Source of the DNA: Diatrype stigma
Taxonomy: Eukaryota > Ascomycota > Sordariomycetes > Xylariales > Diatrypaceae
Assembly: GCA_022225965.2 (NCBI GenBank)
Contig: JAKJXP020000003.1
Span: forward strand, 868,001-932,000
Direction: 5' to 3'
Length of the DNA: 64,000 nt
Shown here: piece after piece, positions 46,237 to 59,460 of the stretch
Position numbering within the stretch: position 1 is the first letter of the stretch
Layout: the number at the start of each line of letters is the position of its first letter
Translations under genes and position numbers: made by a program
The notes under the pieces: generated by a model
Database searches by the model: none
What the model was told of the DNA's origin: nothing
What the model saw: only the letters and a program-made list of their open reading frames with translations

Positions 46237-47800
46237 GGGAAATGGGAAGCTGTTTGGCTCGGCTTTACGCTAGTCAATCAACCAAAGGAAGTCCGCCCCT
46301 TTGGCGGTTTGGTTTGGTTTGGTTTGGTCTGGTCTGCTGTCCGTCCAGTTTGCAAGATTGAACGTTTGATGTCCCCTCTTCCATACGGACCTAGGTGGAT
46401 CAATGAATAGGGTGCCGCGGTTGGTCGGTGGGCGGTTCGATACGAAACTTATGTGTGCGAGTGTGTGGTTGGTTGCCAGCAGAGCAGTAGTAGTAGTAGT
46501 GTACAATTCAGAGCAGCTTGCCGCAAGCAAGCAAGCCTGCGGGAGTATTAACTACCTAGGTATATATATATAAAGTCGAGTAGTATTGATCATGATTTCT
46601 GTTACCTCTAGCCACGTTCCTGGTCTCTGCTTGTCTGTCTGCCCTGCACACATCCATGCCATAATTGGCTGACTGACTGATTGATGATAGGAGCATGGAT
46701 AGATGAGTTGCTCCGTCATATGTACTGGAGTGGGTAGGTGGTGGTGAAGCCAGGTGCTATCATCTATCTGTTTTCATGCCGGCAATATATCCCAAGGACC
46801 GCCATATCCCTTCCTTTCATTCGTTGACGATTTCCCCAGATAGTTCTGTGGAATAAGTATAAATTAAATCGTAGACTATAACCCAGTTACGTAGGTAAAC
46901 AAATAGCCGCGAATGGGATTAACGAGCCTATCAACACTTACTATTGACTACCACATTGTGTCACGATGGTTCATATGTAGGGAACCGTAGCTCTTGCAGT
47001 CGATAGCGTCCTATCTGGCATTCATCACTAGCTCAGCTGTGTCCTGTATTGAGTACAGGTAAAATATGTGTAAGGCGTGTAAGGATGTATGTACTTATTG
47101 TATTGTAGCATTTCATACCCGTCATTATCATTACATGTTTTTATATGCCCGGCGCATGTCATGTCATGTCATGGCCATGGCATCTTATTTGAGTATCTTG
47201 CGTACATTACATACACGAATGCACGGGGCTCTCTAAATTCTAAATCTTAGGAGCATCTCATCTAAACGTCCTTTCAACGGTCCCAAATCACTTATCCCGT
47301 CCCATCTGTTCATCTGTCCCATCTATAGTGAACCCACTAACTAGTAACCTACGAACATGTCCTCTATATGGACTGGGTAGGTCGGCAATGATGCCTTCGA
47401 TTTCTACCGTATCGTGCGTGGCTCGCGTTGCGTTTTCTTCCTCTTTGCTCCTAGCTTTCTATACCGACCAAATAATGGCTAGGTAGCTAGACGTACGTGC
47501 GTACGAGTCAAATCATGTCGTACCATATAGTTTGTACGTTCGAAATATTAGTTTTGTTGTCTGCATTTTCCGTCTTGTCTCGTCTCGTCTTGCGCCGTAA
47601 TCTCAATCGATCGACCGATGTCATATCGAGGCAGAAAAAGCAGTCGTAAATTAGGAAATAGAGAGATAAGTATCACTGGCTCGCTCGCTCGCTCGTTCGT
47701 TCGTTTGCTCGCGCACGCTCGTTTGTTTTTTTGTATTCGATTGAGATTTTATTTCGTCGTCGGGGGTTGTAATTGTTTTTCTTTATTTCATCTCTCCCGG
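46237..47800. other. 1.6-kb convergent intergenic region
   Basis: 3' flanks of VMA1 and of the coiled-coil gene. Several microsatellite-like runs are present: TTTGG near 46,310-46,330, AGT near 46,485-46,500, CATGT near 47,158-47,172 and GCTC/TCGT near 47,680-47,710. No gene is supported. Confidence 0.55.
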
Positions 47801-49813
47801 TTACTGGGCATGTGCCGCAGCGCGCGCTAGCGCTTCGATGTTGTCCTCCCCGAAGAACGTGTTAGCTGCGCTCTCGGGCGGCGGCGATAGGCTCTTCTGC
47901 CACTCGCGCATGAAGTCAGCTGTCGACTGTTTGATGTTGCTCGGCGACAGCCGTTTGAGGATCATTTGCGGCAGCTCCTCAAGCTTGCTGCTGCCGGCAC
48001 TACTCCCGTTCCCGCTCGCGTCGACGCTGGCGGCTGGGGTGGGAGACTGCGAGGCGGAGCGCAGTTCGCTGAGGGAGCGCTTGCGTCTTCTGTGTTTTTC
48101 TGGTTGGTTGGATTTTTCAACGGGAACAAGACAAGAAGTAGTAAAACAAAAACCCGCGAAAGGAGATGGTGGATGTTGAAGAGCATTTATAGCAGGAATT
48201 CAATGTGTCCCTGTGAATAGTGATGTGCTTGTGGGTTTCAATGATCGGATGCGCTGGCGGATCGGCTGCTTTGCTTGTGCTATGGTGTGGAGACGAGGAA
48301 AGTTGGGGACGAGAGGGTGGGTGTTTATAGCTTACAGAGTTGCCTCGTTCTCGTCCGATCTGTCAGACACTGGGGCCGGGATGATGTCCCCGTTTACGGT
48401 GCTGCCGCTCCACCGCGACTGCTTGACCGTCGGCGTATCCCAGTTGGACCAGTCGTCATCGTCAAACTGGTCAAAGGTGAGCGGGGTCCACGAAAAGTGT
48501 TTCCGTGCCTTAGTGACGGCGGCGGCGGGTGCGGCAGGCTCTCCAGCCTGAGACGTCCCGTTGGACCTTTCCTTCTGCTGCTGTTGTAGCCGCTCATTGA
48601 AACTGCCTGAAGATGAGAAATTAGATCTGATGGGCGTGTTATTCTCGGAGCTCGTCTCCGTCGGGAAGGGAATGCGCCCACGGTTGGTAGTGGGTGTGCC
48701 AGACGATGCCCGGATCGTGTCCTGGTCATGGCTGCTGCCGCTATTAGGCCTGTTCAATCGCGCCACCATCTCCGAAGTCCTATTGAAGTTCCCCGATATG
48801 GCCTCGTCGCCTACGGTGGCCTGTCGCAGATCCTCCACGAACGTCCACAGACCCTGCCTGAAGTCGTTCGCGATCTGCTTAACGCCATTCGGCGGCTGTG
48901 TCTGCCGCGGCGCCCACGTCGCCCGCTTGTTGATGGTAGTGGCAGACCTGGGTTTCCAATCGTGCTGCGGGGCCGAGTCGATCGACCGGCGCGCAACTTC
49001 GAGATCTTCCAGTAACGGGAACTCGGTCGCTGGCCTGGCAGGCGAAAGCAGCGACAACGTGCGCGCGTGCCCGCCGCGGATGACTGTTCTCTTGTACTCC
49101 CGGGGAGCACCTTTGCTTTGCGCTAGAAGAATAGCCTTCCTCCTTTCTAGCTCGGAAGTCCTTTGAGTCGCTGAGCTCTCCTCGTAGCTACCTTGGCCCT
49201 GTCCTGTCGCGGACATCGCCCGCTGGAGATCGTTATTTCTTTGCGATACCCTCTTCTTATATCCTTCCGCTGCCGTAAACTGCTTCTTTAGTCTCCTCAA
49301 CTCTCCTTCGGCTAGTGATAGCTCTTCCCGCAGCTCCAGCACTCGACGTTCCTGGGCGGCTATTGCGACGATGAACTGGTTGGGATCAGTGGGTGATTTT
49401 ACGGCTGAGGCTTCCAGTGGCGTCGGGGGGACTGAAGAAGACGGTGTGGGTGTTGGCCTCGAGGGCATGCTATTTGGCGGCGCAATTGGGAGAGTCAACG
49501 AGAGGCGATTGGAATTCCGCGATGTTGTCGAAGTAGAGCGTGCTGAACGAGTCTCGTTGGTAGCTGAGTGAGGTGATATTGAGGCTGACTCCAGTCCGTT
49601 CTCTAGTTGCTTTCCCTCTAAAGAAGACCGAGGAGATCGGACTCGTGGCTCGATTGCCGTTGTACTGGCCATTGTATCGTCTGCTATTGCCGCCGCTGCT
49701 ACTGCTACTGCTGTTGCTGTTGCTGAGCTGGACGAAGCCAGCATGGCGTCAAGAGAAGAAGAAGCCGCCGGATTAGATGAACCACGATGGCGGCACTGCT
49801 GCTCAAAGGCCAT
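47801..49813 (-). CDS. Ser-rich coiled-coil protein, DUF4048-like
   Basis: Two exons, 49813-48336 and 48089-47801, give 588 residues. I chose the ATG at 49813 (MAFEQQCRHRG); the frame extends further upstream but the added part has no protein-like bias. The N-terminal third is Ser/Ala/Pro-rich. A coiled coil follows at about residues 165-205 (AQERRVLELREELSLAEGEL and onward). The middle contains QGLWTFVEDLRQATVGDEAI, a block I associate with the fungal DUF4048 family (from memory, tentative). The C-terminal exon restores RRKRSLSELRSAS and ends in MILKRLSPSNIKQSTADF and FFGEDNIEALARAAAHAQ. Function is unknown; a cytoskeletal or trafficking scaffold is only a guess. The spliced frame is what reveals the last 96 residues. 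Confidence 0.78.
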
Positions 49814-52251
49814 TTGTATATGTGATGGTGTGACGAAAAGTCCGAAAAGTTTCAGTAAAGAATGGCGATACGAAGCCTGCGTAAATAGTTGGTTGTTCAG
49901 AGTTAATCGTCGCTGTCGCTGAAACGAACTGCCTGGTCCTGATCCCCCCCTCTGGGCACGCCGGCGCCTCTGTCTCAGGCTAACGAACCTGTTGTGGTAT
50001 AAAGCTTTGGTAATGCTGTTAAGCTGTCTGTTATGGTTGAAAAGAGTGTCGGAGCAAGTTAAGACGGAGCAAATTTGCAGTTGGAGACCTAATGGCATGG
50101 ACGGGAAGAAAGAAACAACCGGTTATCTGTTGTCCAGGTCGAAGTCGAGGTCGAGGTGAGCAATGATAGATACCACCTACCTACTGAAGTAGGCAATAAC
50201 AGCAGTACTTCGTACAATAATAGGGAGTACGTACGTACGTATGTAGCACGTTAGTAAGTAGTAATGCCACTTGCAGCACTTGTAATAACCTTGCGAGTTT
50301 TAAGGCGGATTGTGGATTAGAATCGTCGCCACATAATACCAGACCCCATCGATGATGGCAAGGATGGACAGCCCAGGACCCAGATGTGTACACTACAATA
50401 CCGGCTAGCAGGTCAAACGAAGATGGGCCTGGGGTGGTGGGTTGGTGAGGACCGGGGTTCCGCAGGCCAGACAGGCAGGAAGGATGTCCTTGGCTTTGCT
50501 TCGTCTCTCGGGGGAGTCTTGGCTAACCACCTATCGTTAGGTAGACGGACGGCAGTACTCTGTAGGGGCTTTCAATGGAGACCCGTAGGTAGCGAGCGTG
50601 TGGCAGTCTGGTCTGGGTTTGTTGGTATTTTTTCTTCTTTTTCACTCGATCCCCCTTGTTGTTTATTATGTACGACCGATAAGCGACCACTTAGAATCGA
50701 AGACGAGGGAAGGTATGGACCCTGGCAACCCTGGTAGCCCTGTGGTGTCGGGATGTCTGATCGAAAGGAACTAGGCGAAGTAGGCGAACGAATGATATCT
50801 TCTTGAAACAGCGGCCGGGGTTATGGACGGGAGCCAATAACGTTCATTTCCGACCTTGGGTGTCACTGTAGGAGAGAATAGGAGTAAAAATGAGCGTGGG
50901 TGTGAGCGTGAGAGCGAACGTGGGAGTCAATGTGGGAGTGAGAGTGAAGATAAGCTTTAGGGGCATGCACCTGCATTCGCAGTATTTTTCGAAAAAGGAT
51001 CCGAGAAAGGAAGGGAAAGGAAGAGATAAGCTCCTCTTATGACTCTTATGAGACTGAACACAAGACGCGGAAAAGATTCATTTCGGCCGGGTAGAAAAGC
51101 TGAAATGAATCAAGCACGCATACGCGCATACGTACGACAAACATCGGATGTTGCTTTAACACTCATTTCGTTGGGGGGCATCTTGACGCAGTGTTTCCCC
51201 TTCAGTCCCTGCTGGTTCCCCGTCAACCCACCACAGGGCATCGCAGGGCATTGCAGGGCAGCGCAGGGCATCACAGGGGCACCCCCACAGGCATAGCGGC
51301 CAGCCCGTCCAGGTCCAGCCCGCTCAGCCTGTCTGCCCGTTCGCATTTCTTGCATGCGTCTGGGCAGTTAGTGAGTAACACTAACAAGTTGAGCAACACT
51401 AAGTCAGGTGTCAGAGCCTCTAACTTAGAGGTGGTGCTAAGGTATTCGGGAGGGTATTCTCTTGTTTCAGGGGGCATCCGTCCATCTACGGTCGCTGCTC
51501 CATGCTCCTTAACTACCGCGTGACGGTATCTGCCTGTCAGTGCCTGTACAGCACCTGTATGTCTATGTCTGTTACGCTGGCAGTTGCGCTGGGAACCCAG
51601 AGATGCAGGTGCAGCTCTTCCATCGTAGCAACTCCGGTCATGGAATGCTATGAGGAATCCTAGATAACCACGCACCTGCAGCTAAATAGCTACTAGGTAT
51701 TATACATGGATAGTAACTACCCCAAGTTATTTACCTGCTCAGCTGCCTACCTACATACAGGTACTTATCTGATATCCGATTAGCAAGATCAACTCCACCT
51801 AACTACCACGGCTGCCACGTGATGTCGCGTCTTGCACGCGCCGGATAAAGGGACCAACCGCTCTAGAGGCTGATCGTGGGAAGGTCTAACCCAAGGCCCC
51901 TCCTTCCGAGGCCATTGCAGTGGCTTTGTTAAAATCTCAGACGTCCGTCTCGTGCGATCAATTCTACCGTCAAAACGTCAAAACGTCAAAAGTGTCTGCA
52001 TTGTATAGGAAGACATCGGAACAACGCAGCCCTATTACCCTCTTTCTTAGAACGAGGAACGACAATGAGCTTGTCGTCGTTGTCTGTTGTTAGGACCTCA
52101 TATTCCGTTCTTTTCAACTGTTCTTACCTTATCCTCCCCATGTCCCGGTTCCACTTCTCGCTCCCTGCCTGTTTGCTCGGTTGCTACGTATGTAAACGCA
52201 GCTTCTTGTTGCTGAGATCTCGTGCAATCGGCTGGGCTTGTGCAATCTACT
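49814..52251. other. 2.4-kb gene-free stretch with short tandem repeats
   Basis: Divergent upstream regions of the coiled-coil gene and the DNA ligase. Tandem patches: CGTA words near 50,229-50,242, GTGAGAGYG-like words at about 50,895-50,950, a 10-bp GGGCATCGCA-type repeat at 51,237-51,280, and three CGTCAAAA copies at about 51,968-51,991. No gene is supported. Confidence 0.55.
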
Positions 52252-55200
52252 ATGGGGTTTCCATTCACTTATATTTGCGACCTACTTCAACTGCTGGAGG
52301 ATGAGTTGCGTTCCTCCAAAAAGAAAAAGACCCCCAGCCATGTCATCATTGCCAATTGGTTCGAGAACCACCGCTCCCGTCTAAATTCCCCAGATATTGA
52401 TGCAGGTGCCGTACTATCAACCCTGCTGCCCGAGCGTAGGACCGATCGCGTCTACTGCATGCAAGCCATACGGCTGCATAGCATAATCGGCTCTGTCCTT
52501 TGCTTAGGCCATTCTAGAGTCTTAGAGTTGCGCAGACACATGAACCCCGGATCGGGCGTGGATCTCGGAGATTGTGTAGAGGGCATACTGGAAGCAACGG
52601 TGAGTTATTAACTATGGCCTGGTCAAACTAGGATCTCGTAGGACGCCTAGGACTACCTCTCAAACCCAGCTTTTCGACTATACCGTAGTGTCGCTAATAT
52701 ATTATCCAGCCAAATGCTGCTCCACCCAAGGATCTTCCCGTAGAAGATGTAGATGTGGCCCTGCAAGAGATCGCCGCAGCGTCTCGATTCAGTTCCCCTA
52801 GCGTTCGGGCAAGTCGAAGAGACTACAGGGACAACCATACGCGCCGCACTCTGGGTGGTATCTACCTCAGGCTCAGTGCTCGAGATGCTAAGTGGTTTAC
52901 CCGCCTGATTTTGAAAAACTACCAACCGGTAGTCCTGCATGAAAATACCGTCCTCAGCAACTATCATGTCCTGTTGCCACAGTTACTGAAAGTCCGCGAT
53001 GACCTGACCCTCACCACGGCATTTTTGCGCCATGCCAACCAGGCCGATGACTATGATCACATCGCCGCGGTTCTCAAGCCAAAGTTGGGGATCAAGGTTG
53101 GGAGACAACCCTGGTTCAAAGGCCGGAGTATCAAGAACTGCTTGGATATGGCCATGGGGCGAGACGTCAGCGTTGAGCAAAAGATCGATGGAGAATACTG
53201 TCAGATCCATATTGACATCAGCAAGAGCACTAAGCACATCCAGATCTTCTCCAAGAGTGGCAAAGACAGTACCAATGACAGGTCTGCGCTACATAGGTAG
53301 GCCGGTACTGTATACTTCGTGTTAGTTGTATTATTGCTAATTGGTGATAGCGCCATACAAGATTCGCTGAGATTGGGCAAGCCAGACTGTCCCATCAAAC
53401 GAAACTGCATTCTTGAGGGTGAACTAGTAGTATATAGTAGCAAGGTGAGCCGTGGTGTAACGATCCTATGGACTTGATGTTGGTACTAACGATTTGCAGG
53501 ATAAGAGAATTCTCCCTTTCCATAAAATTCGGAAACACGTATCTAGATCCGGTTCCTTCATAGGCACATATAAGGACTCCCAGTAGGTATTCCGAAGCCG
53601 TATGGACTTCTCACGCTAATGTAAACTAGAGCTCATGCCCACGAGCATCTGATGATCATTTACTATGACGTTTTACTGGTAGACGACGAATCTCTCTTGA
53701 GCCAACGCCAATCTGAGCGAAGGAGGCGTCTGAAGAACCTCATTACTTGCCAGCAAGGAGTTGCAGAGATTGTGCAACATCAGGTCGTAGCGTGTAGGAA
53801 GCGCACCGCTGCTAGCGAATTACGAGAGATTTTTGCCAAATGCATCACGAACCGGCAAGAGGGTGTTGTGCTCAAGCCGGATACGCCATATTTCGATTTC
53901 TCTACCAAGCAGAGACAATATGCCTGCTGCAGCATCAAGTTGAAAAAAGAGTATATCCAGGGATGGGGAGATGTTGGCGATTTCGCGGTCATTGGTGCCA
54001 GCTATGATGCGGCGCAGGCTAAGGCCTACAAAATACCCAACCTAAAGTGGACGCAGTTCTATGTTGGCTGCTTACACAATCGCACCCAGGCGAAAGCGAA
54101 AAGCGAGATGCCTCGGTTTTCAGTTGTGAACATTGTGGAGATCAACGAAACTTTGATGAAGACATTCTTGACACACTGCAGCCCGGAGACGGTACCATTC
54201 GATGAGCAGGAAGTGTTCGAGCTGGAACTCCATGGCGTAGCACATGCAAAGCCACCTGCAGTAATCTTTGTCGACCCGGTTATATTTGATGTTCGTTGTT
54301 TTTCTTTCGACAAAGAGCCAAACTCGGCCGATTGGAGCATGAGGTTTCCAATGGTTTCCAAAATCCATTTCGACAGATCATATATAGATGCTATTACATA
54401 CGAGGAGCTGCAGGAGGCAGCCAAAATGGCGACTGAGATACCAGAACAGGAAGACAGCCAAGAGCTGAGAAACTGGATTCGCGCTTTGGAGAAAGCAGAC
54501 CCGCGGGGTATAGCTGTGGATGCTGTTAGCCAATTTACCACCTCTTCCGAATCGACGGGAGCGTCCAGTGCGGCAGGTTCTCGAGAACACGGGTTAGAAA
54601 GCAGCGAGGTCATCGAGGAAGAGCCCAGAGCCATCGATTCAACCTTGGCTTGTCCAAGCCATGCCCGAGGCCCACCTAGTCTTCCCACCCCAGCCTCTTC
54701 GGTATTGGGTCAAGAACCTGTTAGCAGCCCGTCCATAGAGGCGACCGGTGCCGACGACGAAGGATCGAAAACAAAGAGGCCTTGTGAGTCAGGTGAAAGG
54801 GGGTCTTCAAAGAGACACAGACTTCGTCGTTCCATCGATGTCGAATCCCCGTCTACAAATATAGCTGGACAAGATGTTGCCCACCCACCAGCCCAAGAGA
54901 GACAGCCATTGGGACAGATTGATCAGAATATATCAACGACGGAGAGGGGTTGGAAGAATATCTGTAATTCGACGGCATCCATATCGTCGACGGGTACATC
55001 TAGAACTTCAGATTCTGGGGACATAGAGCGAAATCCAGCGCAATCTCGGCAGTCTAACAACAGAAACATGAATGAGCTCTTATCAGACCAACAGCCTCAC
55101 AACATCATGCCACCGGACGGAGAGCAGTCCGGACAAGATGCGTCGTCATCATCGTCACTAGACGATAGCCCAGCCTCAACTTGCCCTCACGCTGGGGACA

Positions 55201-55601
55201 AATGTACGTTTGCTAACAAGTCCATCCTGCTATCGCCATGCATCGCCGGCTACGCCTGGGTAACAGAGACCCTCCTCAAGGAAAAGCACGGCATCACGCG
55301 CTACATCACCGACCCTGTAGAATGGACCAGCAAACCGGGGGGGAGAAAGAGGTTCACAGCTCAAGTGCGACCGCGACCGCGCAAGATCTGCCTAGTGGAG
55401 ATCAGGCGTGAGGAAGCAACAGAAGCCTTCCTCGCGAAGATCAAGGAGACGAACCTTCAGAGGAGGAACGGCCAGAGGGAGCTGATCGCTGTGTACGACT
55501 GGCGCATTCTGGAGAAGGTCACGGAGCTGGAGTCGCGCGGGCGTGGGCTAGACAGCAGTAGTTACGATCCCTGGAGGCAGTTTTATTACGGCATTGTGTA
55601 A
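52252..55601 (+). CDS. ATP-dependent DNA ligase (non-canonical fungal family)
   Basis: Five exons, 52252-52599, 52710-53281, 53351-53444, 53500-53582 and 53630-55601, give 1022 residues. The nucleotidyl-lysine is Lys274 in EQKIDGEYCQIH (motif I, KxDGE). Later ligase motifs are visible: ILEGELVVY (motif III-like), EGVVLKPD (motif IV) and SIKLKKEYI (motif V, KLK). An N-terminal helical region resembles the DNA-binding domain of Lig4-type enzymes. After the catalytic core comes a long Ser/Glu-rich disordered stretch (about residues 575-860) and a C-terminal region ending WRILEKVTELESRG...YDPW that may be one BRCT-like module. It lacks the paired BRCT repeats of DNA ligase IV and the PCNA motif of ligase I, so it is probably a third fungal ligase. 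It seals nicks in DNA in the nucleus; the pathway is unknown. Confidence 0.88.
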
Positions 55602-57362
55602 GGGGATGTGGAGGGGCAAGGGCAAGGGGAGGGAGGCGCGGTGTCTGATTCTTGAGAAGATGGGTGGGGGGCGGGGAGGTACGGGGAGCAAGGCATTCGG
55701 ATTTGCATGGAGATGGAGAACTGAAAAAAGATACCCTTGCATTGGGCGGTGCGCTGCGTTGGCTTTGTTTTAGAAGATTATGATTCTATTCATGCCTGAT
55801 TATATACACACGATTCCCCATCTTTGAATGCCAACGGCATTGAGGTAGCATATGACGTCCTTGGGAAAGTATGCCCTGTAAAGAAGTGACCTCGCCTACA
55901 GTAGGTATATAGGAACACATACGCTGCATACAAAGGAAGTTTCAACCCTGGTTAGAAAGTTTGGATAGGGGGACATCATGATAAAGGAAGTCCTAGTCTT
56001 TACCCCTTCTGGCGAACGTTGCAATTATGTCTAATGTGCATGTATGGCTCTACCTGCTCAGAGCAGACCGATTTGTGCTCGGGGAAAAGGAGCTACAGAG
56101 GCTAAGCATATGATTTCTTTAAAGGGGACTGAAAAGCCACTCTATGCATACTTATGTAACTGCCTGAAAGGGAGCCCTGATGTACGACCTCTCTCGCCTC
56201 CATCAAAGTGCCTTAGAGATGCTAGGTCGGCACCTTGATGAATGGCATCCTTCTACACAAGTAGAACAACTTACTAGCCCCAAGGAGCTCAAAGGCGTCG
56301 TACTCTATAATGACCCAAACAAGATAATGATGGGTTTGGGAGGTACCTACCTACTAAAGATATGTATATAACAAGAGTACGCTCTAGCCAGACCATCCTA
56401 TAGATACCTCTCAACCTCAATTTACCTTCATCAGCGGTTACAGCTACTGAAACGAAGACTTCCCCGCAATGCCGAATCGAGAGCCGCCTGGGCTATGATA
56501 ACGGAATGATCAAGTAAGTTATACCAAGCAGTCTCGTTTCCTACCCTTCCCCCAGCATAGTACAGCAATTCTTCTGAGTTTAGCATTCCTGGTCTGCCAC
56601 TCAGAAGTCTCCCTCCTATGATTAAGCAACATTGAACGGACCTCGTTTTGCTTGCGAGCTGTCGAGAGAAGTAGTGTTCTGAGGAGAAATAGGGGTAAAC
56701 CAGGGGAAAATATTCGCGACCTCTATCTCTATCCCATCATATCCTATTTATCCCAATTTGACCGATATGCTAACATGTTTTGGCGGACCCCTTGATAACT
56801 ATAGCACCTACCCTTGTGTACGCAGTTCTGCTTCTAAATACTGACACTGAGTATTCCCAAGCCAACGAGAGGAAGTAAATGGGGGGGGGGGGGGGGGTTG
56901 GAACTTAGAACATGTTCGGATACAGCATTGCTGCCGCAAAAGTGAGTACGGAGCGTGATAGAATCTATTAGGAGGCTAACCAGTGCCGTTTACAACGAAA
57001 TACTCTATGACTACCGTATGCTTCTCTAGTTAAAGATGCCGAAATCTAGCGCTGATGTTGAACCGACAAACCAGAACCGCCCCTGCTTTAGTATGAAGAA
57101 AATCAAATGCGAGTCCCACATACCTAAGAACGTCGGAAGCAAAGCAAGCAAGCCTGTGTGATATGAGAGGTTTGCAAAATAAGGGAAACGCCGTACAACA
57201 CGAGGGCGCCGAGCAAACACCAACATAGCTACTATATATAATACAAGCTCAAGACTGGAAAGGGGTGATGTGACGTAACGTAACTGGCGGAGAAGAATAA
57301 TATACGAAGATCAGAAAGAGCAATTGGGCATGTATATATGTAGTTATAGACAGATGGATATA
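55602..57362. other. 1.8-kb gene-free stretch with a G17 run
   Basis: Convergent 3' flanks of the DNA ligase and the second zinc-cluster regulator. An uninterrupted run of 17 G occurs at 56,881-56,897. No coding region is convincing. Confidence 0.55.
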
Positions 57363-59460
57363 TTAACTTGGGATAGCAGCACCGGAATGCCGGACGCCGG
57401 CGCCGCCCCCACCCCCGCCCTCCTGGCAAGGAGGACGACGGCGAGCATCCCCCTCCCCTTCCCGCTCCCCCTCCTCTCGCCGCCGGAGGAGAGGCAGCAG
57501 GCCGTCGAGCTTGCCGCGCCATTCGGGCGGCAGGTTCGCGAGGATGCCGCGGATCTGGCGCCGACCGCCCTGGCCGATGAGCCAGATGTCCTCGTAGTCG
57601 AGCCAGAGGGCCATGAAGTGGGCGAGGATGACCATGGCGCGGGGCCGCCGCTCGGCCAGCAGCTGCGTGTACGCCGGCGGCACGAAGACCGAGAAGGCCG
57701 CGAGCCGCCGCACGATCGCGAACACCGGCTCGCCCCGCTCGATCGCCCCCTGCACGCTGCACGTGTACGAGATGGCCTTCTCGTACGCCTGGCGCGCCTC
57801 CGGGCCGTCCTCGAGCTCGTCTCGGTCTTCCGCTCTGTCTCCTCCTCCTCCTCCTTCTGCTGCTGCCCGACCGCCCCGAGAGGCTTCGGCCCCGCCCGGA
57901 TCGTCCAGGAGCCAGGCCAGGCGACTGCGGTCGTACGACGTGGTGTCCTCGTCGAGCAGGGCCGGGGGGCTGTTGAGGAAGGTCATGATCTGGTCGCCGT
58001 CCTCGGGGCTGACGAGGCCGGCGGCGCGGCGGAAGACCTCGTCGGCGCCGCGGCCCATGTGCAGCCACTGCAGCGGCGGCTCCCACGGCTCGGGCTCGGG
58101 CGGGGCCGGCAGCGTCTGCACCAGCGCCACCGAGTGCGACACGATCTTCAGGCTGGTGAAGCACACGTAGTCGGCGTTGCGGCTGCTCAGGTTCGCCACG
58201 TCGCGCCGCTGCGCCTGGAAGCACATCGTCAGGTACCGCGTCTGCAGCTCCATCAGCAGGTCCCGCTCGGCGCTGTCGGACGCGCTGTCGGAGCCGGAGC
58301 CGGAGCCGGTACTGCTCCTCTTTCGGATGCTCTTGTGCCACAGGTTCAGCGCCGAGCTGGCGAGTATGATGTGCAGGAGCGCGCCGCCGTCCCGTAGTGC
58401 CATCTCGGGCATCACGTGCGACCATAGCCGCACGATTGCGCTGGACTGCGACGTCGGGAAGACCTGGATCATTTCCGTCTGTTGGTTATGCACTGCAGTG
58501 GTTTGGAGTCAGCTGTCTTACGTTTCTACGGATGCTTAATCTTGCCTCCCCCTCCCCCCCTTTTTTCCTCTTTCAGTGGAGCGGATTACATGACGGTCGT
58601 TCCAAGCAAACCGTTTACCCCTGCACCCCTTCCCCCGGCTTTAACTTTCCTCTCCCTAGCCGATGGATGATAATGCCCTTTAGACCTAGGCGAAATCAAC
58701 TTGAACCCGCCACCCCTCCCAACGCTGACTCTAGACTGACTAAACACGAAGGGGATGAAAGGGGATCACTGGAGAAAATTGCTTACGGAGACGCATCTCC
58801 CACAAGCGCCGGTCGCGAGTCTCGGGCAGATCAAAGTCGCCCTCGGGAAAGCCGTAGCCCGAGGGCGACGGACTCGGGTAGGAAGAGACGTGGTTCGAGG
58901 ACCTTCCCAGGATGCCCGCAGCTGCTGCCGCCGCCGCCGCCGGGCTTTGGCTGCTACTGCTCTGTGGTGGCGAGTGCGAGCGAGCCTGACCGCGCAGCGG
59001 GCCGTGGTGTTGAAACACCGGTACATCGTCTCTGGCGAAATTGCTGCCCGTTGACGCCGGCGAGCTCGCAGAGGAAGATGCGGCGGCGGCGGCGGCGGCG
59101 GCCACTGCCGCTCCCGCCGAGAAGGATAACACTGGCTTGACGTCCTCTGCTGTAGGGGGGGACGGAATTGCCTGGCTCGGATATACACATTCTTGCCGGT
59201 GGCGCGAGCAGCCCGAGCAGCTGGGGCGTCTTTCATCACATCTGAGTACTGGTGTAAGTTGCTTGTCTTGAGAAGGGGGAGGGGGGTTGAAAAGACACCG
59301 TTACACAGGTCCCGGAAGAAGTCAAAGGGGAGGAGAGGGGGGGAGGACAGCTTATTTACTTAACGTGTCGCCGCTTGCATAATAGACATCCGGTCCTCGA
59401 CTTCTTGTGGTATAGGCGCGGGCCGCGGCGACGGCTCTCCTGCGTGTCAATGGGCTCCAT
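57363..59460 (-). CDS. Zn2Cys6 transcription factor, Upc2-like architecture
   Basis: Three exons, 59460-59360, 59241-58787 and 58492-57363, give 561 residues. The start MEPIDTQESRRRGPR leads into KKSRTGCLLCKRRHVKCDE; the rest of the cluster, RRPSCSGCSRHRQECVYP, comes from exon 2, so the first intron splits the zinc cluster. A poly-Ala and Ser-rich linker follows. The C-terminal part starts LWSHVMPEMALRDGGALLH and continues with helical segments to about residue 520, matching the Fungal_trans_2 / sterol-regulator (Upc2/Ecm22) layout: N-terminal KSRTGC cluster plus C-terminal ligand-type domain. The very C-terminus is Gly/Glu/Arg-rich. A short out-of-frame upstream frame (59479-59447) overlaps the start codon. 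A role in sterol regulation is possible but many paralogues share this layout. Confidence 0.87.

Noticed and set aside
57232..58425. Long minus-strand frame of 397 codons overlapping the Upc2-like gene
   Set aside because: It is an Arg/Pro/Gly-rich shadow caused by GC-rich codons of the real frame, which carries the domain features and spliced continuity.
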